Of a DNA stretch of 64,000 nt, positions 1 to 8,115 are shown one piece after another. This DNA is from Hymenobacter frigidus (GTDB lineage Bacteria; Bacteroidota; Bacteroidia; Cytophagales; Hymenobacteraceae), in contig NZ_BMGY01000016.1 in the NCBI RefSeq assembly GCF_014640435.1, positions 1 to 64,000 of the forward strand. The letters are read 5' to 3'. The position numbers and the translations under genes are program-made. Positions within the stretch are counted from its first letter, which is position 1, and every line of letters starts with the position of its first letter. The notes under the pieces are model-generated. The model saw only the letters and a list, made by a program, of their open reading frames with translations, did not search any database and was not told where the DNA came from.

Positions 1-235
1 GTGGGGGAAGGAGCAGGTACGCTGCCTAAACTAATAATGCTGTAATTAAGTTGTCAGAACACTAGCTTAGCTGCCAGCCAGTCGGCCGGAGGGCTTGGGC
101 TGCGGACCAGTTGCCATTCAGCGCTTTGGTTGCCCGCTTAGCCGGCAGATTTACCGTTCGTTGAAAATGCGTTTCGTCTGCTCAGGCCGGCTGGTAAGTT
201 TGGACCATTCAATCACTAACAACTCCTGCTCGCCC

Positions 236-1183
236 ATGAAAACTTCTGCTTTCGCCCGCCGCCTGTCCGTCTCACTATTGCTGCTGAGCGCCGCTGGTAC
301 GGCCGTCGCTGCGGCTCCTGCCGCCGCACCCGTCGTCACCGTCGGGGCCGATAATCCGGCTCAACATCCCACCTTCGCGGTGCGTGTGGTGGGCAAAGGG
401 CGGCCCATGCTGCTCATTCCCGGCCTCACCTGCCCCGGCGCGGTGTGGGACGAGGCCGTGGCCCACTACCAGCAGCAGTACCAGTGCCACATTGTTTCGC
501 TGGCCGGTTTCGGCGGCCTGGTCCCGCTTGCTACCGTGACCGACCCGCTGCTGCCCGCCGTGCGCGACCAGCTCCTGGCCTACATCAAAACCCAAAAGCT
601 GAACAAGCCCGTGATAGTGGGCCACAGCCTGGGCGGGTTCCTGGCCCTGGCCCTGAGCACGGCCCAGCCCGAGGCCATTGGTCCGCTCGTTATCCTCGAT
701 TCGCTGCCCTTCCTAGCGGCTGTTCAGAACCCGACCACCACGGTAGAATCGGCCAAGCCGATGGCTGGCAACATGCGCCAGCAGATGAAGCAGGGCCGCA
801 TGCCTGCTGCCGCCCAGCGCCAGATGGTGACCAGTATGGTGACCGATACCGCCCGCCAAACGTTGCTGGCCCAATGGGGCCAGGCCTCGGACCCTGCCAC
901 CACGGCCCAGGCCATGTACGACCTCTACACCACCGACCTGCGCCCCGACCTAGGCCGCATTCAGCAGCCCGCGCTGGTGCTGGGGGCCTGGGCCGCTTAC
1001 AAGCAGTATGGCTCGACCAAGGAAAGTACCCGCGCCATCTTCACGCAGCAATACGCTAAGCTGCCGCGGGTGCGCATCGAAATGTCGGAAATGGGCCGGC
1101 ACTTTCTCATGTACGACGACACGGCCTGGTTTCTGGCCCAGACCGATGCCTTTCTGAAGCAGTCAGTCGTCGCCAAAAAGTAG
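236..1183 (+). CDS. Secreted alpha/beta hydrolase
   Basis: A 315-residue alpha/beta-hydrolase-fold enzyme, probably an esterase or peptidase-like hydrolase of unknown substrate, exported through Sec. Residues 1-26 form a signal peptide (basic MKTSAFARR start, Leu/Ala-rich core, AVAAA end). The nucleophile elbow GHSLGG places the catalytic Ser near residue 131, and the late motif GRHFLMYDD supplies a candidate catalytic His. I chose the ATG at 236 because it opens directly onto the signal peptide; an in-frame start at 95 would add a non-signal leader. A perfect hairpin follows the stop. The gene stands alone ahead of the LytS/LytTR pair, so context gives no substrate. Confidence 0.85.
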   Translation: MKTSAFARRLSVSLLLLSAAGTAVAAAPAAAPVVTVGADNPAQHPTFAVRVVGKGRPMLLIPGLTCPGAVWDEAVAHYQQQYQCHIVSLAGFGGLVPLATVTDPLLPAVRDQLLAYIKTQKLNKPVIVGHSLGGFLALALSTAQPEAIGPLVILDSLPFLAAVQNPTTTVESAKPMAGNMRQQMKQGRMPAAAQRQMVTSMVTDTARQTLLAQWGQASDPATTAQAMYDLYTTDLRPDLGRIQQPALVLGAWAAYKQYGSTKESTRAIFTQQYAKLPRVRIEMSEMGRHFLMYDDTAWFLAQTDAFLKQSVVAKK

Positions 1184-1191
1184 CTTCACGT

Positions 1192-1215
1192 GGCCCGGAC
1201 GGCATCGTCCGGGCC
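1192..1215 (+). terminator. Hairpin after the hydrolase gene
   Basis: A perfect 10-bp GC-rich stem (arm GGCCCGGACG) closes a GCAT tetraloop nine bases after the stop codon. It lacks a T tract, so it may be a terminator or only a 3'-end stabiliser. Confidence 0.5.
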
Positions 1216-1266
1216 GCTGCGGGCGGTGTGCCGAACGCGTAACTTGCCCCGCTAAATCCGTTTGCT

Positions 1267-2409
1267 ATGCGCCTGCTTTCCTCCCGTCGCCGCCTGTACT
1301 GGACACTGCAAGCCGTGGGCTGGACGCTATATGGCGTGCTGGGCGGGGTGCTGGCCGTCATTTTCGGGAAGTATTCAAGCCTGATTATTCCCATCGAGGT
1401 AATTGTGGCCGGCACTCTGCTGGGGTTCAGCCACCTGCTGCGGGGCTACGTGCGCCGCCACGGCTGGACGCGCCTGCCACTGACGGCGCTGCTGCCGCGG
1501 CTGTTTGTGGCGCACCTGGGCATTGCAGTGGCCAGCCAGGTGGTTATTGGCCTGTTGGTGACGGCGCTGTTGTTTGCCATTCATTCGCCGAACCACGGCA
1601 AGGGCTTTCCCTGGCTGCAGTACGTGGGCTACGCGGCCAATACGTTTTTCGTGCTCTGGCTATGGTCGGCGGCGTACTTCAGCCTGCATTTCTTTGATAG
1701 CCTCCAGCAGGCCGAAATCGACAAGTGGAAGCTGGCGGCGGCCGTGCGCGATGCCGAGATGCGCACCCTTAAGGCCCAGATAAACCCGCATTTTCTCTTC
1801 AATGGCCTCAACAACATCCGGGCCCTGGTGCTGGAAAATCCCACCCGCGCCCGCGAGATGATGACGCACCTTTCCGACCTGTTGCGTTATTCGCTGCAGC
1901 TCAACACCCGCGAGCAGGTGCCACTGGCCCGCGAGCTCGAAATCGTGGCCCACTACCTCACCCTCGAAAGCCTGCAGCTGGAAGAGCGCCTGCACTACAT
2001 CCTCGACGTGGCCCCCGCCGCCCTGGAAGTGATGCTGCCCCCCATGACCCTGCAGTTGCTGGTCGAAAACGCCATCAAGCACGGCATTGCGCCGCGGCCG
2101 GGTGGGGGCGGGGTTCACCTTTCGGCGCAGCTGGAAACCCCTGAGCAAGTGCTCATCACGGTGCGCAACCCCGGCCGCTACCAACCCAACCCCACCGCGC
2201 CCGACCACACCGGTGTGGGCCTGCCCAACGCCCACGAGCGCCTGCAACTGCTGTTTGGCCCGGCGGCCAGCCTGCGCATCAGCAACGACGCCCGCCAGCC
2301 CGACACCGTGACGGCCGAGCTGCGCTTGCCCTTGCTGGCAGGCCCAGAAAAACAGAAGGAAAAGAACGTCATGCCGAGCGCAGCCGAGGCATCGCGCTCG
2401 CACCGTTAA
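1267..2409 (+). CDS. LytS-type sensor histidine kinase
   Basis: A 380-residue membrane sensor kinase of the LytS/YehU class (His_kinase family PF06580 type). The first ~150 residues hold about four hydrophobic segments and no large extracellular domain. The phospho-acceptor box NPHFLFN places His near residue 175. The ATP-binding N box LLVENAIKHG has Asn near 268, followed by a G box TGVGLPN. The LytTR regulator gene follows at 2519, which makes this a two-component system. The last ~15 codons, ending VMPSAAEASRSHR, are encoded by a palindromic repeat (2362-2467), so the natural C-terminus has probably been replaced. The signal sensed is unknown. Confidence 0.92.
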   Translation: MRLLSSRRRLYWTLQAVGWTLYGVLGGVLAVIFGKYSSLIIPIEVIVAGTLLGFSHLLRGYVRRHGWTRLPLTALLPRLFVAHLGIAVASQVVIGLLVTALLFAIHSPNHGKGFPWLQYVGYAANTFFVLWLWSAAYFSLHFFDSLQQAEIDKWKLAAAVRDAEMRTLKAQINPHFLFNGLNNIRALVLENPTRAREMMTHLSDLLRYSLQLNTREQVPLARELEIVAHYLTLESLQLEERLHYILDVAPAALEVMLPPMTLQLLVENAIKHGIAPRPGGGGVHLSAQLETPEQVLITVRNPGRYQPNPTAPDHTGVGLPNAHERLQLLFGPAASLRISNDARQPDTVTAELRLPLLAGPEKQKEKNVMPSAAEASRSHR

Positions 2410-2467
2410 AATGATTTGAGTTACCATCTCACGCTCATGCTTCGGCAAGCTCAGCATGAGTGTTCTT
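2362..2467. repeat. Palindromic dispersed repeat, family 1, copy A
   Basis: An imperfect inverted repeat with outer arms AAGAAC and GTTCTT and inner arms built on GTCATGCCGAGC and its complement GCTCAGCATGAG. The left arm lies inside the kinase reading frame and the right arm ends 51 bases before the response-regulator start. The core matches the copies at 5336-5430 and 44560-44663. No coding capacity of its own. Confidence 0.8.
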
Positions 2468-2518
2468 GCTTATTCCCCCGTTCTTGCTTCCTCCTTTCCC
2501 GCTCACCTTATTGAATCG

Positions 2519-3265
2519 ATGAACCTGCTACTCGTTGACGACTCGCGCCTGGCGCGCACCGAGCTGCGCCACCTGCTCCAAGCTTTTCCGGAAGTGAATG
2601 TGGTGGGCGAAGCCCGTCACGCCGACGAGGCCCGCGCTCAGATTCAGTCCCTGCGCCCCGATTTGCTGCTGCTCGATGTGCAGATGCCCGGCCAGACCGG
2701 CTTTGAGCTGCTGGCCTCGCTGGAGGCGGCCCCGCACGTCATTTTCACCACGGCCTACGACGAATACGCGCTGCAGGCCTTCGCCGTGAATGCCCTGGAC
2801 TATCTGCTGAAACCCGTGCAGGAAGCTCGCCTGGCCACCGCGCTGGCCAAGGCCCGCGCCCGGTTTGCGGCCCCGGTGTCGGTACCGGCCGAAGCCGTTG
2901 TCGCAACCGATGAAGCACCGGTAGCTCCGCTCACGGCGCAGGACCAGGTATTCGTAAAAGATGGTGAGCAGTGCTGGTTTGTGAAGCTGGCCGACATCAA
3001 GCTCTTTGAAATTAACGGCAGCTACACCCGCATTCATTTCGACCAGCACCGGCCCCTCATTCCGCGTACGTTGCAGCAGCTGGAAGCCCGCCTCGACCCC
3101 AGGGTGTTCTTCCGCGTCAACCGCCAGCAGATTATCAACCTGAAGTGGATTGCCAGCATCGAGCCCTGGTTCAGCAACACCCTCCGGCTGACGTTGCGCG
3201 ACGGGCCCGCCGTGGAAGTATCGCGCCAGCAGTCGGTGCGCTTCCGCGAGCTGCTGAGCCTCTGA
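2519..3265 (+). CDS. LytTR-family response regulator
   Basis: A 248-residue cytoplasmic transcription regulator. Residues 1-~115 form a receiver domain with acidic pair D7/D8, phospho-acceptor D53 in LLLLDVQMPG and the Lys switch in DYLLKP. Residues ~145-248 form a LytTR DNA-binding domain (FFRVNRQQIINL and the SRQQSVRFREL end are typical). The ATG at 2519 matches the usual start (MNLLLVDDS); the frame is open upstream to 2456 but that stretch overlaps the repeat. It pairs with the LytS-type kinase immediately upstream. Target genes cannot be read from the sequence. Confidence 0.93.
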   Translation: MNLLLVDDSRLARTELRHLLQAFPEVNVVGEARHADEARAQIQSLRPDLLLLDVQMPGQTGFELLASLEAAPHVIFTTAYDEYALQAFAVNALDYLLKPVQEARLATALAKARARFAAPVSVPAEAVVATDEAPVAPLTAQDQVFVKDGEQCWFVKLADIKLFEINGSYTRIHFDQHRPLIPRTLQQLEARLDPRVFFRVNRQQIINLKWIASIEPWFSNTLRLTLRDGPAVEVSRQQSVRFRELLSL

Positions 3266-3283
3266 TAAAGAACAAAGCGGCCC

Positions 3284-3649
3284 TCACGCGCAGGCCTCCA
3301 CAAACACTAACCGGTTACCGAACGGGTCCGTGACTTGGGTCTGCATCACTTTGTCGCTCCAAGTGGTGCGTTCCAGGTGAGGTGGGGGGCAGGGCGGGTT
3401 GCGCTGCAGCAAATTGCGGTGCAGGGCAAACAGGCCATTGACTTCGGCAATGGCCATGGAGCCGCAGGAGTCGCGTTCGGCTTCGTGGGCGGCGAGGTGC
3501 AGCACGATACTGCCACGCGAGACCTGCATGTAAAGCGGGCCGTTGGCGGGCCGGTCTTCCCAGTCAATCCGAAAGCCCAGCCAGTCAATGTAGAAAGCGA
3601 CCGCCTGCTGATAGTCGGCAATCCGAAAGATGGGCGTCACTATGAGCAT
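3284..3649 (-). CDS. VOC (glyoxalase/bleomycin-resistance) family protein
   Basis: A 121-residue single-domain protein of the vicinal oxygen chelate superfamily. The opening TPIFRIADYQQAVAFYIDWL is the usual first beta-alpha unit, and the end DPFGNRLVF is the classic last strand that contributes a metal or substrate contact. Members include glyoxalase I, dioxygenases and antibiotic-binding proteins; this one is short and cannot be assigned a reaction. It converges on the response-regulator gene with only 18 bases between the two stops and is divergent from the amidase gene. Confidence 0.85.
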   Translation of the reverse strand: MLIVTPIFRIADYQQAVAFYIDWLGFRIDWEDRPANGPLYMQVSRGSIVLHLAAHEAERDSCGSMAIAEVNGLFALHRNLLQRNPPCPPPHLERTTWSDKVMQTQVTDPFGNRLVFVEACA

Positions 3650-3790
3650 GAGTCAAGGAGTTTTCTCTGTTTCGTGCTTTTAAATCACGGTAAGATAACG
3701 ATTTGCCAGTGAAATCTACTCTTCCGCTTAGTACTTATGAAACGCGGGCAGATTTGAAGCTTGCCACTCCCGCACCCCTACATTTAAGCC

Positions 3791-5287
3791 ATGATTTCAC
3801 CCACCGAATACGACCAGCTCGACGGGCTGGCCATGGCCGCGCTCGTGCGCACCGGCCAGCTCACGCCCGCCGACTTGTGCGCCGCCGCCATTGCCCGCGC
3901 CGAAGCCGTGAACCCCAAGCTCAATGCCGTGGTGTACCCGCTGTATGAGCAGGCCCGGCGGCGGGCCGCGGCCGGGCTGCCCGCGGGCCCGTTCGGCGGC
4001 GTGCCGTTTCTACTGAAGGATTTTGGGGCGCAGTACACCGGGGCTCCGCACACTTCGGGTAGCCGGGCGCTGCGCAATTTCGTGCCCACCGAAGATGCCG
4101 AGCTGGTGTGCCGCTGGCAGGCCGCGGGCCTCAACATCCTGGGCAAAACCAACACGCCCGAGTTTGCCCTGATGGGCGTGACCGAGCCCACCCTGCACGG
4201 CCCCACCCGCAACCCCTGGCACCTGGGCCACACGCCCGGCGGCAGCAGCGGCGGGGCGGCGGCGGCCGTGGCGGCGGGCATAACTCCCGTGGCCGGGGCC
4301 GGCGATGGGGGCGGGTCCATTCGCATTCCGGCGGCCTGCTGCGGTCTGTTTGGGCTGAAACCCAGCCGGGGCCGCGTGCCCACCGGCCCCGAGCAGGGCG
4401 AAAAATGGCAGGGCGCGGCCGTGGAGCACGTCCTGAGCCGCTCGGTGCGCGACAGCGCCGCCTTGCTCGATGCCACGCAGGGTCCCGATGTGGGCGCGCC
4501 CTACTTTTTGCCCAATCCAGCGCGGTCTTATTTGGAAGAAGCCAGCCGCGCCCCGGGCCGCCTGCGCGTCGGCTTTAGCCTGGGGCACCCGTTGGGCAGC
4601 ACCCTGCACCCGGAGTGCGCCACGGCCGTGCGCGATGCCGCCAGGCTGCTCGAAAGCCTGGGCCACGACGTGGCCGAAGTGCCGCTGCCCTTCGATGGCC
4701 GGGCCGTGGCCACGGCCTTTCTCATGCTGTATTTTGGCGAAACCGGGGCCAGCATCGCTGCCCTAGCCAAAGTATTGGGCCGGCCCGCCCGGCCCCGCGA
4801 TGTGGAGCCCACCACCTGGCTGCTGAGCCTGCTGGGCCGTACCTACACCGCCGCCGACTTTGCCGCCGCCCGCCACACCTGGAACGACAGCGCCCGCCGC
4901 ATGGGCCGCTTTCATCAAACCTACGACCTGCTCCTGACGCCCACGCTGGCCACGCCGCCCGTGCGCATCGGCGAGCTCCAACCCAAATCCCTGGAGCAAA
5001 CCCTGCTGAAAGTGGTGAACACCTTCGGCCTCGGTGGCCTCATTCGCCGCTCCGGCATCGTGGAGAAGCTGGCCGAGCAGAGCCTCGAAAAAACGCCCTA
5101 CACCCAAGTGGCCAACCTCACGGGCCAGCCCGCCATGTCGGTGCCCCTGCACTGGACCGCCGACGGCCTGCCCTGCGGCGTGCAGTTCATTGCTTCGCTC
5201 GGGGCCGAGGACGTGCTGTTCCGGTTGGCCGGGCAGCTGGAGCAGGCCCAGCCGTGGTTTGATAAGCGCCCGGCGCTGGTGGGGTAG
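3791..5287 (+). CDS. Amidase-signature family hydrolase
   Basis: A 498-residue cytoplasmic amidase of the amidase-signature family (GatA/FAAH-like), which hydrolyses amide bonds. The Ser-cisSer-Lys triad is visible: Lys76 in FLLKDFG, cis-Ser152 in PGGSSGG and nucleophile Ser176 in DGGGSIRIP. The length is typical. Motifs alone do not give a substrate. GatB and GatC are not adjacent, so a role in tRNA-dependent amidation is unlikely. The ATG at 3791 gives a normal N-terminus. A long palindromic repeat follows the stop. Confidence 0.9.
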   Translation: MISPTEYDQLDGLAMAALVRTGQLTPADLCAAAIARAEAVNPKLNAVVYPLYEQARRRAAAGLPAGPFGGVPFLLKDFGAQYTGAPHTSGSRALRNFVPTEDAELVCRWQAAGLNILGKTNTPEFALMGVTEPTLHGPTRNPWHLGHTPGGSSGGAAAAVAAGITPVAGAGDGGGSIRIPAACCGLFGLKPSRGRVPTGPEQGEKWQGAAVEHVLSRSVRDSAALLDATQGPDVGAPYFLPNPARSYLEEASRAPGRLRVGFSLGHPLGSTLHPECATAVRDAARLLESLGHDVAEVPLPFDGRAVATAFLMLYFGETGASIAALAKVLGRPARPRDVEPTTWLLSLLGRTYTAADFAAARHTWNDSARRMGRFHQTYDLLLTPTLATPPVRIGELQPKSLEQTLLKVVNTFGLGGLIRRSGIVEKLAEQSLEKTPYTQVANLTGQPAMSVPLHWTADGLPCGVQFIASLGAEDVLFRLAGQLEQAQPWFDKRPALVG

Positions 5288-5311
5288 GGACGAGGCCAAG
5301 GTAAAACGGCC

Positions 5312-5454
5312 GTCACTGCCGAGCGTAGCCGAACCGTCATGCCGAGCGTAGCCGAGGCATCTCGCGTGGGGTAGTAATTCAATCGTGAGGGTGATGCGAG
5401 CAAGATGCCTCGGCTACGCTGGGCATGACGATTACCCTGATTTTTCTGAATTAC
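5312..5454. repeat. Palindromic dispersed repeat, family 1, copy B with an extra half unit
   Basis: A nearly perfect inverted repeat runs from 5336 to 5430: left arm GTCATGCCGAGCGTAGCC, right arm GGCTACGCTGGGCATGAC. A partial direct copy of the left arm (GTCACTGCCGAGCGTAGCC) precedes it at 5312. Downstream, TTCTGAATTAC at 5444-5454 recurs beside copy D (44661-44670 region), so the element is longer than its palindrome. It fills the 236-base gap between two convergent genes and may also act as their terminator. Confidence 0.82.
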
Positions 5455-5523
5455 TAAAGAGCTTCGAACACAAAGAAGCTCCAGTCGCATCTGCAGCTTT
5501 TATAGTCATCTAAGCTCGGGGTC

Positions 5524-6330
5524 TTACTTCTCGAACGCCTCGTTCAGCACGCCGGCCAGCCGGATGCCGGCTTTGAGAATCTGCTGCTCCACGGTGGGAC
5601 CGAAGGTGGGGTAGAAGTGCCAGTCGAACTTGGGGTTGGTGGCGGCCGCGGCGTAAGCGGGCGGGCAGAGCTGGTAGGATTCGAACAGCCAGGTGGTCAT
5701 GTCGTCTTTCTGCCACTGCTTGAGTTGGGCAGGGGTGGCGTGGTCGTAGGCCGCCGCCATTTCCGTGTACGAAAAGCCGGAATACTCCACCAGCGCGCCG
5801 TCCCACACGCTGTGCAGGTTGGTTTCGTCCTTGCTGCGCCAGTTCACCTTGATGTCGTTGCCGCCCTTGTCTTCGGCGTGGCCCACGTGCAGGGGCTGGT
5901 GCACATCGCCCACCAAATGCACGAGGAATTTGAGGGCCACGCGCTTCTCGTCGGTGGTTTTTTTGGGGTTTTTCAGGTCTTTGCGCACCTGCCGCAGGGC
6001 CGTGTAGGCGTTGGAGGGCGCGGCCGGCGCGGCTAGGGCAGGGTTATTCAGCTGAAGCACAAAAGCCGCGAAATCGAGCCCCACGGGCACGTTGAGGTAG
6101 TGCCAGGGCGCGGTGTTGCTGTACTGCGGGTCGGAGCGCAGCTCATCGGGCCAGGTGCTGACTAGCGGCAGGGTTTCGGGGCCGAGGATGCGGGCAATTT
6201 CGCGCTTGGCTGCTGCCGAGAGGTGGTTTTCGGCAATGCGGGCCACGGCTCGGTGGCCGAGCACGCCCCAGGCCCGTCCGCTAAAAGGCAGGGATAACAG
6301 CAGCAAAAGGGTAATCCAATGGGTACGCAT
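5524..6330 (-). CDS. Secreted S1/P1-family nuclease
   Basis: A 268-residue zinc-dependent S1/P1 nuclease that cleaves single-stranded nucleic acids, probably in the periplasm. A signal peptide (residues 1-~20, MRTHWITLLLLLSLPFSGRA) is followed by the mature N-terminal WGVLGHRAVA; the free N-terminal Trp is a known zinc ligand in this family. Further ligands lie in WHYLNVP and HLVGDVHQPLHVGH. The ATG at 6330 was chosen because it places the signal peptide at the N-terminus; a longer in-frame start at 6402 would overlap the candidate promoter. It is transcribed toward the copy B repeat. Confidence 0.92.
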   Translation of the reverse strand: MRTHWITLLLLLSLPFSGRAWGVLGHRAVARIAENHLSAAAKREIARILGPETLPLVSTWPDELRSDPQYSNTAPWHYLNVPVGLDFAAFVLQLNNPALAAPAAPSNAYTALRQVRKDLKNPKKTTDEKRVALKFLVHLVGDVHQPLHVGHAEDKGGNDIKVNWRSKDETNLHSVWDGALVEYSGFSYTEMAAAYDHATPAQLKQWQKDDMTTWLFESYQLCPPAYAAAATNPKFDWHFYPTFGPTVEQQILKAGIRLAGVLNEAFEK

Positions 6331-6401
6331 GGTGGGCAAGAGGAAAGAGAAAAACAGAACGTTTGTGGGTAATTCGGCCCAAAGCCCGGACCGCAGCACC
6401 A

Positions 6402-6409
6402 CAAAGCTA
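6402..6409 (-). promoter_or_regulatory. Candidate -7 box for the S1/P1 nuclease gene
   Basis: On the minus strand this reads TAGCTTTG, a perfect match to the Bacteroidota -7 form TAnnTTTG, 72 bases ahead of the chosen start. A TTTA about 21 bases upstream is a weak -33 element. Confidence 0.45.
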
Positions 6410-6539
6410 GCGCCGGCTGTCAGTTGAAAATAAACTGGCTTCTTGGGCAGCTAGTGTTACCTTAGTATTATTTACTATTTCCCGTTTGTTCAGCATTCTA
6501 ATTCTGCGATGAATTGGAGTGATTCGCGTATTTCAGTAC

Positions 6540-6962
6540 ATGCAGTTACAGGTTATTATCGATTCTCCCGAGCTTTTTATTGGCCATGATGCCCTCAATC
6601 AATGGCTGTATGTAGACTGGCGGGGTGAATACAACCAGGATTTATCGCGGGCTACCTGCCGCCGCATGCTGGAAACCATTCAAATGTGGCCCTGCACCAA
6701 AATTCTCAACGATAATTCCAGTATCACCCGCACCACGGTGCAGCTCACGCAGTGGGGTGTGCAGTGGCTGGAAGACATGCTGGCGGCCGGCCTGTACTTT
6801 ATTGCCTGGGTGTTGCCCCGCGATTTGGTGGCCCGCCAAACCACCGAGGATATCGTACACGCCATTGACCGGCCCCGGGTTGGCACCTTCAATGACGTTG
6901 CGTCGGCTTATATCTGGCTGCAGCAGCAGCGCCCCGTTCTGTATGAACCCGTGCTAAAGTAA
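6540..6962 (+). CDS. Small protein, probably STAS/SpoIIAA-like fold
   Basis: A 140-residue soluble protein with no signal peptide or membrane segment. It resembles a class of Bacteroidota STAS-like proteins in pattern only: an early strand with W-x-G (YVDWRGEYN), a central KILNDNSSI strand, an amphipathic WGVQWLEDMLAAGL helix and a hydrophobic YFIAWVLP strand. Such proteins are poorly characterised. The start at ATG 6540 is preferred over an in-frame GTG at 6519. It lies between the divergent nuclease and a downstream glycosidase gene, with no clear operon partner. Confidence 0.65.
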   Translation: MQLQVIIDSPELFIGHDALNQWLYVDWRGEYNQDLSRATCRRMLETIQMWPCTKILNDNSSITRTTVQLTQWGVQWLEDMLAAGLYFIAWVLPRDLVARQTTEDIVHAIDRPRVGTFNDVASAYIWLQQQRPVLYEPVLK

Positions 6963-7014
6963 GCGGGTAGGCGGCCGTTTTCGTTGGCCAGTGGCGTAGC
7001 TGCTGCTTTTCCGA

Positions 7015-8019
7015 TTGCCTTCTAACCGCCTGCTGCCCGTGTACACCAACCCCATCATCGACGAGAATTTCCCGGACCCCACCATCATCCGCGCGGCCGA
7101 CGGGTGGTACTACGCCTATGGCACCCAAACCAAGCGCGCCGGCGTCATCATCAACCTGCAAGTAGCCCGCTCCCGCAACCTGGTGCAGTGGGAACACCTC
7201 GGCGAGGGCCTGCCCAAAAAACCCCGCTGGGCCCGGACCAGTCAGAAAATCTGGGCCCCGCACGTGAGCGAGCACGGCGGCCGCTATTTTCTCTACTACT
7301 CGGCTCGGCCCGATGGGGCCGATACCTTCAGCCTGGCCGTAGCCATGGCCGATGCTCCCGCCGGCCCGTTTCGCGACAGCGGCCAGCCGCTGCTGGCCGG
7401 CCCTGGCTTCACCTGCATCGACCCCATGGCCTTCGATGACCCCGCTACCGGCCAGCGGCTGCTGTACTGGGGTTCGGGCTTTGGGCCCATCTGGGTTCGC
7501 GAGTTGGCCGATGACCGCCTAAGCTTCCGGCCCGGCAGCGTGGCGCAAGCCGTGCTGCACCCCACTCCCGGCGATGACCCCGACGATTATCACCGCCTCA
7601 TCGAGGCGGCTTGGGTCCACCCGCGGGATGGCTGGTACTACCTGTTTTTTTCGGGTGACAACTGCTGCGGCCCGCACGCCCATTACGCCGTGCTGGTGGC
7701 CCGCGCCCGCCATGCCACCGGCCCCTTCGAAACCCACGCTGCGGCCCTGGCCAACCCCCACGCCGCCCTGCTCGCGGCCAATATGCACTGGCACGCCCCC
7801 GGCCACAATTGCGTGGTGACCGATGCCGCCGGGCAGGACTGGCTGGCCTGCCACGCCATCGACCCCAACCAGCCTACCTTCGATGCCATCGACGATTCGG
7901 AAGGCTATTCGCGCCGTGTGCTGCTGCTCGAAGCCCTGACCTACGCCGATGGCTGGCCGGTGCTGGCCGCCGCCGCGCCCACCCGGCAGCCCCAGCCCGC
8001 ACCAATTGGGATGAAGTAA
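7015..8019 (+). CDS. Glycoside hydrolase family 43 protein
   Basis: A 334-residue five-bladed beta-propeller glycosidase; GH43 members are arabinosidases, xylosidases and related enzymes. The three conserved acids can be placed: base Asp21 in FPDPTI, pKa-modulating Asp136 in CIDPMAF, and acid Glu197 in RLIEAAW. No signal peptide is seen, so it is probably cytoplasmic or its N-terminus lies elsewhere. The start is TTG at 7015; no in-frame ATG precedes the first blade. No transporter or SusCD pair is nearby, so it is not part of a recognisable polysaccharide-utilisation locus here. Confidence 0.82.
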   Translation: MPSNRLLPVYTNPIIDENFPDPTIIRAADGWYYAYGTQTKRAGVIINLQVARSRNLVQWEHLGEGLPKKPRWARTSQKIWAPHVSEHGGRYFLYYSARPDGADTFSLAVAMADAPAGPFRDSGQPLLAGPGFTCIDPMAFDDPATGQRLLYWGSGFGPIWVRELADDRLSFRPGSVAQAVLHPTPGDDPDDYHRLIEAAWVHPRDGWYYLFFSGDNCCGPHAHYAVLVARARHATGPFETHAAALANPHAALLAANMHWHAPGHNCVVTDAAGQDWLACHAIDPNQPTFDAIDDSEGYSRRVLLLEALTYADGWPVLAAAAPTRQPQPAPIGMK

Positions 8020-8115
8020 TTTTACTGGCGCGAAAACAGAACGGAGTCTGCCGCTCGTAAGTCGTTGCACCACGTTTCGTGTATATTAGATAGTATTCGA
8101 TTCTTCGTTTAGACT

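Noticed and set aside
1660..2457. A 265-codon antisense frame over the LytS-type kinase
   Set aside because: The sense strand encodes intact kinase motifs; the antisense start falls in the palindromic repeat.
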